Of a stretch of DNA of 64,000 nucleotides, positions 9,160-16,720 are shown piece after piece. This DNA is from Novosphingobium sp. 9. GTDB lineage: Bacteria > Pseudomonadota > Alphaproteobacteria > Sphingomonadales > Sphingomonadaceae. Within the stretch, counting starts at the first letter, position 1; the number at the start of each line of letters is the position of its first letter. The notes under the pieces were generated by a model that saw only the letters and a list, made by a program, of their open reading frames with translations, searched no databases and had not been told where the DNA came from. The translations under genes and the position numbers were made by a program. Location: the NCBI RefSeq assembly GCF_025340265.1, contig NZ_CP022707.1:2170501-2234500 (forward strand), written 5' to 3'.

Positions 9160-9597
9160 ATGGCCAGCAATCTCGTCTATGTTCTCAACGGGCCCAACCT
9201 GAACCTGCTGGGCACGCGCGAACCCGAAATCTACGGCTCGCAGACGCTAGACGACATTGGCGAAATGACTGCCGCTCATGCCGAAACGCTGGGCCTTGCC
9301 ATCGATATGCGTCAGTCGAACCATGAAGGTCATCTGATCGACTGGCTGCACGAAGCACAGGCCGAAGGCATCAAGGCCGTGCTGCTCAACGCGGGAGCCT
9401 ACACGCACACCTCGATCGCGCTGCATGATGCGATCAAAGGCATCAAGGTGCCGGTGATCGAGATCCACCTTTCCAATCCTCATAACCGCGAGGAATTTCG
9501 CCACATCTCGTGGATCGGCAAGGCCGCGAAGGCGACGATCGCAGGATTCGGCGCCAAGGGCTATCTGCTGGGGCTGGACGCCGTCTCGCGCTTCTGA
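9160..9597 (+). CDS. aroQ: type II 3-dehydroquinate dehydratase
   Basis: A 145-residue enzyme for the third step of the shikimate pathway (3-dehydroquinate to 3-dehydroshikimate). It has the type II signature VLNGPNLNLLGTREPEIYG near the N-terminus, RQSNHEGHLIDWLHEA, the catalytic-region sequence LLNAGAYTHTSIAL and the IEIHLSNPHNREEFRHIS block. The ATG at 9160, preceded by GGAGCG, gives the right N-terminus; the open frame upstream to 9085 is non-homologous. Its 3' end overlaps the convergent hypothetical gene by 37 bp. Confidence 0.95.
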   Translation: MASNLVYVLNGPNLNLLGTREPEIYGSQTLDDIGEMTAAHAETLGLAIDMRQSNHEGHLIDWLHEAQAEGIKAVLLNAGAYTHTSIALHDAIKGIKVPVIEIHLSNPHNREEFRHISWIGKAAKATIAGFGAKGYLLGLDAVSRF

Positions 9598-10151
9598 GCG
9601 GCTGTAATCGACTTGCCGGGCACCTTCAGCCACCGCGTTTCCGGCTCGCGCAGGCCGTCGAACCGCTCATGGCAGGCGACCACCCGGCCATCGGGCGCAC
9701 GGGTCGAGACGATTCGATAGAGGAACACTTCGGGTTTCCCGTCGTGCAGCTTGCCGCCGGGATCGAAGATACCGGCATGGCAGACATTGGCAGCAGCGAT
9801 GTCTGCCAGCGCGTGATGCAGCATCTGCGCGTCGGCCTGATGCGGCAGGCGCGCCACGACATAGGCATATCGCCCTTTCGGACCAACTGCCCCGGCAGCG
9901 TGCCCCAGCCAGGCGCGCGAACGTGGCGAGATCAGTACCTCGCCGCCATCGACCCAGCGCCCCGCCTTCGGATCGAAGGCGGGCATCTCGGCGATGTCGT
10001 CAGGCTCCAGCACCGCGACAAGGCCGGTGGGAGCGATCACGAAATCGGGAACAGGTGGCGGGGGCGGCGGCTTCAGCAGCCAGACCGCCTCTCCTGCCAT
10101 CATTGCCACGGCTAATCCGGCCAGCAGCAGGCGTCGCTTACGGGGAGTCAT
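9561..10151 (-). CDS. hypothetical protein with N-terminal membrane anchor
   Basis: A 196-residue protein with a basic start MTPRKRRLLLAGLAVAMMAG, a short helix or signal sequence, a PPPPPP spacer and a globular region of about 150 residues containing several cysteines (ANVCHAGIF, GRVVACHERF). I do not recognise the family. The composition looks coding, and the gene is convergent with aroQ and 31 bp downstream of the Lrp-type regulator, with which it may be co-transcribed. Confidence 0.6.
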   Translation of the reverse strand: MTPRKRRLLLAGLAVAMMAGEAVWLLKPPPPPPVPDFVIAPTGLVAVLEPDDIAEMPAFDPKAGRWVDGGEVLISPRSRAWLGHAAGAVGPKGRYAYVVARLPHQADAQMLHHALADIAAANVCHAGIFDPGGKLHDGKPEVFLYRIVSTRAPDGRVVACHERFDGLREPETRWLKVPGKSITAAQKRETASSPSR

Positions 10152-10182
10152 ACGATCCTCACCCGAGCCGACGCGAAAGCGA

Positions 10183-10650
10183 TCAGCCTTCCAGCGGAAC
10201 GCCGGGCACGCTCTTGGCGGTGCGGATCGTCAGCGAAGTCTTGACGCTGTCCACGTTCGGGGCGGGCGTCAGCTTGCTGGTCAGGAATTCCTGGAAGCTC
10301 TGGAGATCGCGGCTGACGATCTTCAGAATGAAGTCGATCTCGCCGTTCAGCATGTGGCATTCGCGAACCTCGGGAAGACCGCGCATGTGCTCTTCAAACT
10401 GTCGCAGCGATTCCTCGGCCTGGCTCTTGAGGCTCACCAGCGCGAAGACGGTGATGGTAAAGCCGAGTTTGGAAGGATCGAGATCGGCATGGTAGCCCTG
10501 AATGACACCGGCCTCTTCAAGGCTGCGCACACGGCGCAGGCACGGCGGCGCGGTCAGGCCTACGCGCTGGGCGAGCTCGACGTTGGTAATTCGGCCTTCT
10601 GCCTGCAACTGCGCAAGCAGCCGCCGGTCGATTTCATCGAGATTGATCAT
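10183..10650 (-). CDS. Lrp/AsnC family transcriptional regulator
   Basis: A 155-residue protein. Residues 1-60 hold the AsnC-type helix-turn-helix (LDEIDRRLLAQLQAEGRITN, VELAQRVGLTAPPCLRRVRSL); residues 65-150 hold the ligand-binding RAM domain (VRECHMLNGEIDFILKIVSRDL). Members respond to amino acids, but no amino-acid gene next to it names the target. Divergent from the sensor kinase gene across 277 bp. Confidence 0.92.
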   Translation of the reverse strand: MINLDEIDRRLLAQLQAEGRITNVELAQRVGLTAPPCLRRVRSLEEAGVIQGYHADLDPSKLGFTITVFALVSLKSQAEESLRQFEEHMRGLPEVRECHMLNGEIDFILKIVSRDLQSFQEFLTSKLTPAPNVDSVKTSLTIRTAKSVPGVPLEG

Positions 10651-10927
10651 CGGACTTTCCTTGAACGCATCGTGACTGGGCGGGTGCGCTGAAACTTCAC
10701 CATCGAAAAACCACCGCGCCTGAAATATTATTAGCCCTTAGCGTAATCGTCCCGCTTTGCAACGTTTGGAATGCAACTCTTTCGCTCTTCGCGCAGATTG
10801 CTAGGACGGTGCATCGCTCCCTTGCTGCGCGATCCGGAAAAATTCGAATGCATTCCGGAAAATTCTGCAAGGTTGGGCGCTTCTTAACCGGTTTGAGGCT
10901 AAGCCCTGAGACCCACTTGGAGCCAGA

Positions 10928-12940
10928 ATGCATTTTGACGATCGCCTTGCCACGGTGCTGCGCCTGCCGGCGACGGGGGATTCCCTCGCCCGCATCCAGT
11001 ATCGGCAACTCGTCGACATTCTGAGTCGCATGCCTGATTCGGTCCGTGGAACCGATTCGGGATCATTGCTCGACAGCGCCTTCGACGCGCTCGATTCGCT
11101 GAAAAAACGTATTCCGGCAGCCGAATGCGCACGGCTGATTGCGCAGAGCGGACACCCGATCTCCAATCCACGACTGGTCGAGCAACTGGCGCTGGGTGCG
11201 CCCCCGATTGCCCTCGCCGCGATCGCCCGCGCACAACTGTCCGAAAGCACCTGGCTTGCACTGGTGCCCAAGTTGCCGGTGGGCGCACGCGGGATCGTGC
11301 GTCATCGCAGCGACCTTCCCGCCAACGTTCTAGCTTTGCTCGATCGTCTTGGCGTGCAGGACCGCACGCTGCCGCAGGCCGAAGCGGTCCGTACCGAGAC
11401 ATATATACCCAAGACACCGGAGATCGAGGCGCCGCCTCTAGCCAGCGCCCCCCAGTTCATCCCGAAACAGGCCTCCTCGGAACAGGCCATCTCGACGCTA
11501 TCGGAGCCTGCCACACCGCTTCCTCCGCTCGAACTGGAACTCGCCGCGATATTCGGCGAAGATTTCGACGCGCCCGGCAGCATGTCGCCTCTCGCCGACG
11601 GCATCGCTCACGCACCGGTCACAGTGATCGCGACCACGCCTGTTACTGCTGCACTGCCAGATGGCGCATTCCCGGACACTACGCCGCCACTCCCGGCCAA
11701 TGTCCACGCATTACGTCCGGCCCGATCAGGGAAAGACCATTCGGACAGCGAGATCGGCGCTATCGTCCGGCGGATCGAGGCTTATCGCAAAGCGCGGGAA
11801 TCCCGGCTCGACGTCCAGTCAGGCAAGGACGATACGCGGGAAGCGACTGACGCTTCGCCGCCACCGTCTCGCCTCCCCGCCGCCATCGATTTCGAAACCG
11901 ACAGCCTTGGCCGCGTAACCTGGGCCGAGGGGCCATGCGCGCCGTGCATCGTCGGCATGCAACTGCCGCTCACCGCGACGACCGACGCTTTGCATATAGC
12001 GTTCGCCGAACGCCGCCCGCTGGTCGGCCACGTCGTCCAACTGGATGGCTCCGCGCTCATCTGCGGCTACTGGAACATCGATGCCATGCCGGACTTTTCC
12101 TCCGGCGGCGCATTCCGTGGCTATTTCGGCCGCCTTCGCCGACGCGTCGCGGCACGGGCAGGCGGCTTGTCCCAACCCGAATCCCATACCCCGGCCGAAG
12201 CCGACAAACCGGGAGACCGGCTACGCGAAGTCCTTCACGAACTGCGCACGCCGGCCAATGCCATTCAGGTGGCGGCAGAGATCATCCAGCAGCAGCTCTA
12301 TGGCCCGGCGCCGCATGAATATCGCGCACTGGCCGCCGCTGTAGCCGGGGATTGCGCGCATATCCTCGCCGGTTTTGAAGAGCTTGAACGACTGGTCAAA
12401 CTGGAGACCGGCGCGATGAGGCTCGATCCCGGCGAATGCGAATTCACCTCGGTTCTCGCCAGTGTCGCCGAACGGCTGCGCGCCTGGACCCAGCCCCGGC
12501 GCAGCGGCTTCTCGCTGTTGAGCGCCCCCGACGACATCCGCGTCTCGCTGACCGGCGCCGATGCGGAGATGCTGGCATGGCGGCTGCTGGCCGCACTCGC
12601 CGGCTCCACCGCGCCCGACGAGGTACTCGAGCTTGGCTGGGTGCGAGACAGCACGCCCGGCGCAAGCCGCGATACGATCGCCATTCGCAGCGCCTTGCCT
12701 GCCAGACTTTCCGCTCGCGATCAGGACGACCTGTTCGCTGCGATTCCGGGCGATCGAGGCCATTCGCTGGCCGTTGGCGCATTCGGCACAGGCTTCACGC
12801 TCCGCCTCGCCGCAGCAGAAGCGCGCGCAGCGGGCGGTGGATTGCGGCGCGAAGGCAATGACTTGGTGCTGTGGCTCCCCGCCTTGACCGCCGCCTCGGC
12901 ACACCATAGCACTCTCGACGCAGCCTGCTTTGGCAGCTGA
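10928..12940 (+). CDS. sensor histidine kinase-like protein
   Basis: A 670-residue soluble protein. The first 190 residues are helical and of unknown kind (they resemble HEAT-like helical arrays in spacing). A low-complexity linker follows, then a PAS-like segment, then a HisKA dimerization helix with LREVLHELRTPANAIQVAAE (phospho-acceptor His near 437). The C-terminal ATPase part is divergent: a GTGF motif is present, but a clear N-box is not. No response regulator is adjacent. Common in sphingomonads upstream of the WalW-type deacetylase, as here. Confidence 0.75.
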   Translation: MHFDDRLATVLRLPATGDSLARIQYRQLVDILSRMPDSVRGTDSGSLLDSAFDALDSLKKRIPAAECARLIAQSGHPISNPRLVEQLALGAPPIALAAIARAQLSESTWLALVPKLPVGARGIVRHRSDLPANVLALLDRLGVQDRTLPQAEAVRTETYIPKTPEIEAPPLASAPQFIPKQASSEQAISTLSEPATPLPPLELELAAIFGEDFDAPGSMSPLADGIAHAPVTVIATTPVTAALPDGAFPDTTPPLPANVHALRPARSGKDHSDSEIGAIVRRIEAYRKARESRLDVQSGKDDTREATDASPPPSRLPAAIDFETDSLGRVTWAEGPCAPCIVGMQLPLTATTDALHIAFAERRPLVGHVVQLDGSALICGYWNIDAMPDFSSGGAFRGYFGRLRRRVAARAGGLSQPESHTPAEADKPGDRLREVLHELRTPANAIQVAAEIIQQQLYGPAPHEYRALAAAVAGDCAHILAGFEELERLVKLETGAMRLDPGECEFTSVLASVAERLRAWTQPRRSGFSLLSAPDDIRVSLTGADAEMLAWRLLAALAGSTAPDEVLELGWVRDSTPGASRDTIAIRSALPARLSARDQDDLFAAIPGDRGHSLAVGAFGTGFTLRLAAAEARAAGGGLRREGNDLVLWLPALTAASAHHSTLDAACFGS

Positions 12941-12974
12941 TACGGCTTGCGGCAGCCGAACAGGGGACACGCGA

Positions 12975-13979
12975 ATGGCTCAGGCAAATCTTCTGGACGT
13001 CCCCGACCCGTCACAACTGGCAGGGTTCCGGCAAGACTTCGGCCAGCGTTTCCTCGTGACCGTCGATACCGAAGAGGAATTCGACTGGGGCGCGCCATTG
13101 GACCGCGACCGTCATTCGGTTCTGACGATCCCCGCATTACGCGACTTCCAGCAATTCTGCGAAGGCTTCGGCGTTATCCCGACCTACCTTGTCGATTGGC
13201 CGATCGCCAATTCTCCTTACGCAGCGCAGGCCATCGGAGATGCTGTCGCTGCCGGGCGCGCGGAAGTCGGCGTCCAGTTGCATCCCTGGGTCAGCCCTCC
13301 GTTCGAGGAGGATGTTTCCGAATATAACAGTTACGCCGGAAACCTGCCGCTCGAACTGGAGCGCGAGAAGTTCCATCGCCTCTACAACCGCATCGCCGAA
13401 ACATTCGGCACTGCACCGCGCATCTATCGCGCCGGGCGCTATGGTCTTGGCCCCGATACCGCGCAGATCCTCAGCGAACACGGTATCGCCATAGACACAT
13501 CCGTGCGGGCACGGTTTGATTACAGCGGCTCGGGCGGCCCGAATTATCGACAGCACCCGCTGAAGCCCTACTGGGTCGATGCCGATCGTCAGTTGCTCGA
13601 ACTTCCGTTGACTACGGTTTACTGGGGCGCACTGCGGCAGATCGGCAACGTGGTCTACCCTCACCTCTGGCGCGCGCCCCAGTTGCGCGGTGTGCTCGCC
13701 CGGACGAAACTGCTCGAACGAATCCCGCTCACGCCGGAAGGCATCACAAGCCAAGAGGCCCTGCGCGGCGTCGATATCGCGCTTGGCGAAGGCCTGCCCG
13801 TACTGGTATTCTCGTTCCACAGCCCGTCGCTGGCCCCAGGACACACGCCCTACGTGCGGACCGAGGACGATCTTGACGCGCTCTACACCTGGTGGCGCAC
13901 GCTTTTCGCCCATCTTGAACGTCGCGGTGTAAAACCCACCAGTGTCGCTGAAATCATGGACAGTGTAACGCTTGCCTAG
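12975..13979 (+). CDS. polysaccharide deacetylase family protein (WalW-like)
   Basis: A 334-residue protein. FLVTVDTEEEFDWG near the N-terminus carries the Asp and the metal-site region of the NodB-type fold; GVQLHPWVSPPFEE gives a His; IYRAGRYGLGPDTAQIL and LVFSFHSPSL complete the pattern. The ATG at 12975 is chosen over the upstream in-frame start because AGGGGAC lies 7 bp before it. Predicted to remove acetyl groups from a cell-surface glycan. It follows the kinase gene by 34 bp, so one operon is likely. Confidence 0.82.
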   Translation: MAQANLLDVPDPSQLAGFRQDFGQRFLVTVDTEEEFDWGAPLDRDRHSVLTIPALRDFQQFCEGFGVIPTYLVDWPIANSPYAAQAIGDAVAAGRAEVGVQLHPWVSPPFEEDVSEYNSYAGNLPLELEREKFHRLYNRIAETFGTAPRIYRAGRYGLGPDTAQILSEHGIAIDTSVRARFDYSGSGGPNYRQHPLKPYWVDADRQLLELPLTTVYWGALRQIGNVVYPHLWRAPQLRGVLARTKLLERIPLTPEGITSQEALRGVDIALGEGLPVLVFSFHSPSLAPGHTPYVRTEDDLDALYTWWRTLFAHLERRGVKPTSVAEIMDSVTLA

Positions 13980-14053
13980 TTGCCTGAGGCACGCTAACGG
14001 GCATGTCACCGACGCCCGAGAGGGCTTCGGCTCGACGGATGTTCGACGGATAA

Positions 14054-14129
14054 GGGCCCGTAGCTCAGTGGTTAGAGCTGGCCGCTCATAACGGCTAGGT
14101 CGCGGGTTCAAATCCTGCCGGGCCTACCA
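14054..14129 (+). tRNA. tRNA-Ile(CAU), lysidine type
   Basis: A complete cloverleaf with encoded CCA. Anticodon CAT lies at 14087-14089 in the loop CTCATAA on stem GCCG/CGGC. The sequence (GGGCCCGTAGCTCAGTGG start, A73) resembles tRNA-Ile2 such as ileX rather than initiator or elongator tRNA-Met. Confidence 0.85.
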
Positions 14130-14188
14130 CCGCATTTCCTGGCAGCAGGAATTGCAGGGGCTTGGTTATCCGTTCATCCCGATCCGGT

Positions 14189-14268
<80 letters not shown>

Positions 14269-14390
14269 TCCTTTTTCACGATGTTTCGCTCGATGCCATA
14301 TCGGCTCGTGGACCGTAATTTTATCCAATAGAATCAGCAAACTTCTGCGCCATTCTGCATCAGATGGTCGCCTTGCGTCGCAGGCTAACT

Positions 14391-14458
14391 GTTGGTTATT
14401 TGTTGGTTGCAACCAACAGAAACCAACAGCCAACCAACAAGGCGAAAACCCAACCAAC
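14391..14458. repeat. cluster of six GTTGGTT/AACCAAC heptamers
   Basis: GTTGGTT occurs at 14391 and 14402; AACCAAC at 14411, 14421, 14432 and 14452. The middle pair forms a perfect 16-bp palindrome, GTTGGTTGCAACCAAC (14402-14417). It lies just before the integrase start, the place for integrase arm-type or excisionase binding sites, or an int operator. Confidence 0.7.
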
Positions 14459-14478
14459 GTTCTTTGATCGGAGGTCCT

Positions 14479-15711
14479 ATGCTGACAGACATTGCCCTGC
14501 GCGCTTTGAAACCGGAGAAGGCCGCATACAAGAAATCCGACAGCAAGGGATTGTTCGTCACGATTCATCCGTCCGGCAAAAAGGTCTGGGGGCTCGCAAT
14601 CCGGGTAGAGGGTAAGCAGAAGTTCCTTACGGGTGGCGCCTATCCAGAAATCACCGTCAAACTGGCGCGAGCTTGGCGCGATACCGTGAAGGCTCAATTG
14701 ATCTTGGGCCTGGCTCCTACAGCGAAACCAGGAAATCTGGAGCCAGGCTTACCAGAACAGGTGGCAACGACACCCAGCAAATCCTTCGAGACAGTTGCCC
14801 GCGAATGGTTTGATACCCGAAAGGTAGCCTGGACCCCACGTTACGCCGGGGTGACGATGCGGCGGTTGGAGGCCGACATCTTCCCCGCGGTAGGCGCACT
14901 GCCGATCGCAGCCATAACACCACGCCAGATGCTCGAAGCTTTGCGCGCCATTCAGGGACGCGGTTCTGTTGAAATGGCGCACAGGGTGAGAAACCACTGC
15001 AGCGAAGTTTTCCGCTACGCTATTCCTGATGGACGATGCGAAAGCGATCCATGCCGCGATCTTGCTCCCGGCATGGCAAAGCCAGCCCCAGTCAAGCACC
15101 ATGCCAAAGTCGCAGCCAAAGACCTGCCGGAATTTTTCGGAAAACTGAACAAGGATGGAGGCGATCGCACCAGTCACCTCGCGCTGCGATGGACAATGCT
15201 GACAATGGTGCGCACGCAAGAGACCCGGTTCGCGCGATGGATAGAATTCGAAGGGCTCGATACGGCTGAGCCGATTTGGCGCATCCCGGCTGAGCGTATG
15301 AAGATGAGCACGGAGCACATCGTGCCCCTTCCACCTCAAGCCATCGCTATGCTGAACGAGATCCGCGAGCGAAATATCTATCTCGCCGCTGGAAACGAGA
15401 GACTCGGGGCTTTCCTCTTCCCGGTCCATTATTCGAAATCACTCGTCATCAGCGAAAATAGAATGCTGGACGTCATGTATCGCATCGGCCTTCGTGGAAA
15501 GGCCACCGTTCATGGCTTTCGCGGCCTCGCCAGTACGGTGCTGAACGAATCCGGGCTTTTCGAACCAGACTGGATCGAGTTTCAGCTTGCGCATGCAGCC
15601 CGAGGTGTTCGTGCGGCTTACAATTCGGCCCGCTATCTCGTTCATCGGCGCAAGATGATGGTTTGGTGGGCCGATTATCTGGACGAGGCTGAGCGAGCCG
15701 GATCAGAATAG
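14479..15711 (+). CDS. tyrosine integrase, P4/DUF4102 type
   Basis: A 410-residue site-specific recombinase that would insert and excise the island at tRNA-Pro. The N-terminal arm-binding domain (LTDIALRALKPEKAAYKKSD, SDSKGLFVTIHPSGKK) is of the DUF4102 kind. Catalytic residues are visible: Arg near 245 (MVRTQETRFARW), HGFR (His345, Arg348) and Tyr381 in AAYNSARYL. The ATG at 14479 follows CGGAGGT at the right distance; upstream in-frame starts run into the heptamer cluster. It reads away from the tRNA into the island. Confidence 0.95.
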   Translation: MLTDIALRALKPEKAAYKKSDSKGLFVTIHPSGKKVWGLAIRVEGKQKFLTGGAYPEITVKLARAWRDTVKAQLILGLAPTAKPGNLEPGLPEQVATTPSKSFETVAREWFDTRKVAWTPRYAGVTMRRLEADIFPAVGALPIAAITPRQMLEALRAIQGRGSVEMAHRVRNHCSEVFRYAIPDGRCESDPCRDLAPGMAKPAPVKHHAKVAAKDLPEFFGKLNKDGGDRTSHLALRWTMLTMVRTQETRFARWIEFEGLDTAEPIWRIPAERMKMSTEHIVPLPPQAIAMLNEIRERNIYLAAGNERLGAFLFPVHYSKSLVISENRMLDVMYRIGLRGKATVHGFRGLASTVLNESGLFEPDWIEFQLAHAARGVRAAYNSARYLVHRRKMMVWWADYLDEAERAGSE

Positions 15712-15719
15712 CTCATCAT

Positions 15720-16338
15720 TCAGCTGTCATCGCCCCAAAGGTCGCCAGCCGCTCAATCTTCATGAAGGCCAAGAAGCCGGTGCGCTCGAGTACTAACCCG
15801 CGCCGCAGCATACGGTCTGAAATGCCTTCGTCCATTTAGAGCCTCGCCACTTCTCCAATATCACGAGTATCCAGCGGTAAGCAAAATAGACATTCGGACA
15901 AGATCGGCACCAAGGCACTGCCTTATTACGCACGGTGCGGCCGACCGCGAATACCGGCTGATCGGTGACCGAGAACCAGATCTCACCCTTCAATGGCGGC
16001 TTGCCGTCGCCAAGATCATACTTTTCCGTAGTGAATTCGCAGAACTCGGTGAGTGGCACTAGGCAACGATTTTCCGGGCGTTCGGCGAGCCGCTGCCATT
16101 GAGGAAGTGAGAGGTTACGCACATTGGTCATTGGCCAGACGGCCCTGCCGCCCAAGACATCCCAACCCATCACATCCCATCCCCGCACACCATCCTGCTC
16201 CCGGACAACATAGGCACGTCCCTTGGGTCGCAGCTCTTGCGGATCAAAACGGTTGTCGCGAGGTCGCTCGGTGAAGAGTTCGGCGATCGAGCCCCAGATA
16301 GTCTCGATCTCGCCTTTCATACGGGCTCGGTTGCACAT
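15720..16338 (-). pseudogene. SRAP (YedK/HMCES-like) gene, decayed
   Basis: SRAP proteins cross-link to abasic sites in single-stranded DNA. The ATG at 16338 gives MCNRARM with the catalytic Cys2, and GRAYVVREQ, the WPMTNVRNLS block and RCLVPLTEFCEF (the Glu region) follow. The frame stops at 15793, but the neighbouring frame continues to 15720 as MDEGISDRMLRRG onward, a plausible natural tail. The C-terminal active-site His region (normally IHxRMPVIL) reads FAYRWILVIL, without His. So both a frameshift and a lost residue are seen. It lies downstream of dnaE2, a common SRAP setting. Confidence 0.6.
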
Positions 16339-16429
16339 TGAACGCATTGCTCCCTGATCGGCACACCGCACGCTCGTGACTGTATCGAAGCACCAAAACA
16401 GGTCGGCAAGCCGATTGCTCCGGCCCATA

Positions 16430-16717
16430 TCATGCCGCTTCGCTTTCATCATACCTTCCGGCAAGCCGCAACTGCCGCACAATCCCGTTGAAGGCTGCGG
16501 TCACCCCCTGAGCGCGACCAATCTCGTTGTCCTGCCGGGCCGCATCCCAGTAGAGTTCGAGCGGCCAACGCTCGCGGCAATGAGGTAGCAGGCACCGCAA
16601 CGCGAGGCGCACCTCGACGGTATCGACCCTAGTCTCCGCACAGCGGATGACGCCGCCGCGCAGGATATGCACGGACAGGGCGATGATAACCTGCTGATGT
16701 CTGGGAAGCGTGGCCAT
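16430..16717 (-). CDS. small hypothetical protein downstream of dnaE2
   Basis: A 95-residue protein starting 4 bp after the dnaE2 stop, so almost surely translated in the same operon. It reads smoothly (HQQVIIALSVHILRGGVIRC, ALRCLLPHCRERWPLELYWD) with four cysteines but no clear metal motif, and no family that I know. Position suggests an accessory of the mutagenesis cassette; that is inference only. Confidence 0.65.
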   Translation of the reverse strand: MATLPRHQQVIIALSVHILRGGVIRCAETRVDTVEVRLALRCLLPHCRERWPLELYWDAARQDNEIGRAQGVTAAFNGIVRQLRLAGRYDESEAA

Positions 16718-16720
16718 GAC

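Noticed and set aside
12221..12970. Minus-strand frame opposite the sensor kinase C-terminus
   Set aside because: Antisense shadow with no family match.
14391..14458. CRISPR-like short repeat array
   Set aside because: Units are only 7 bp, in both directions and irregularly spaced; no cas genes. Treated as protein-binding sites.
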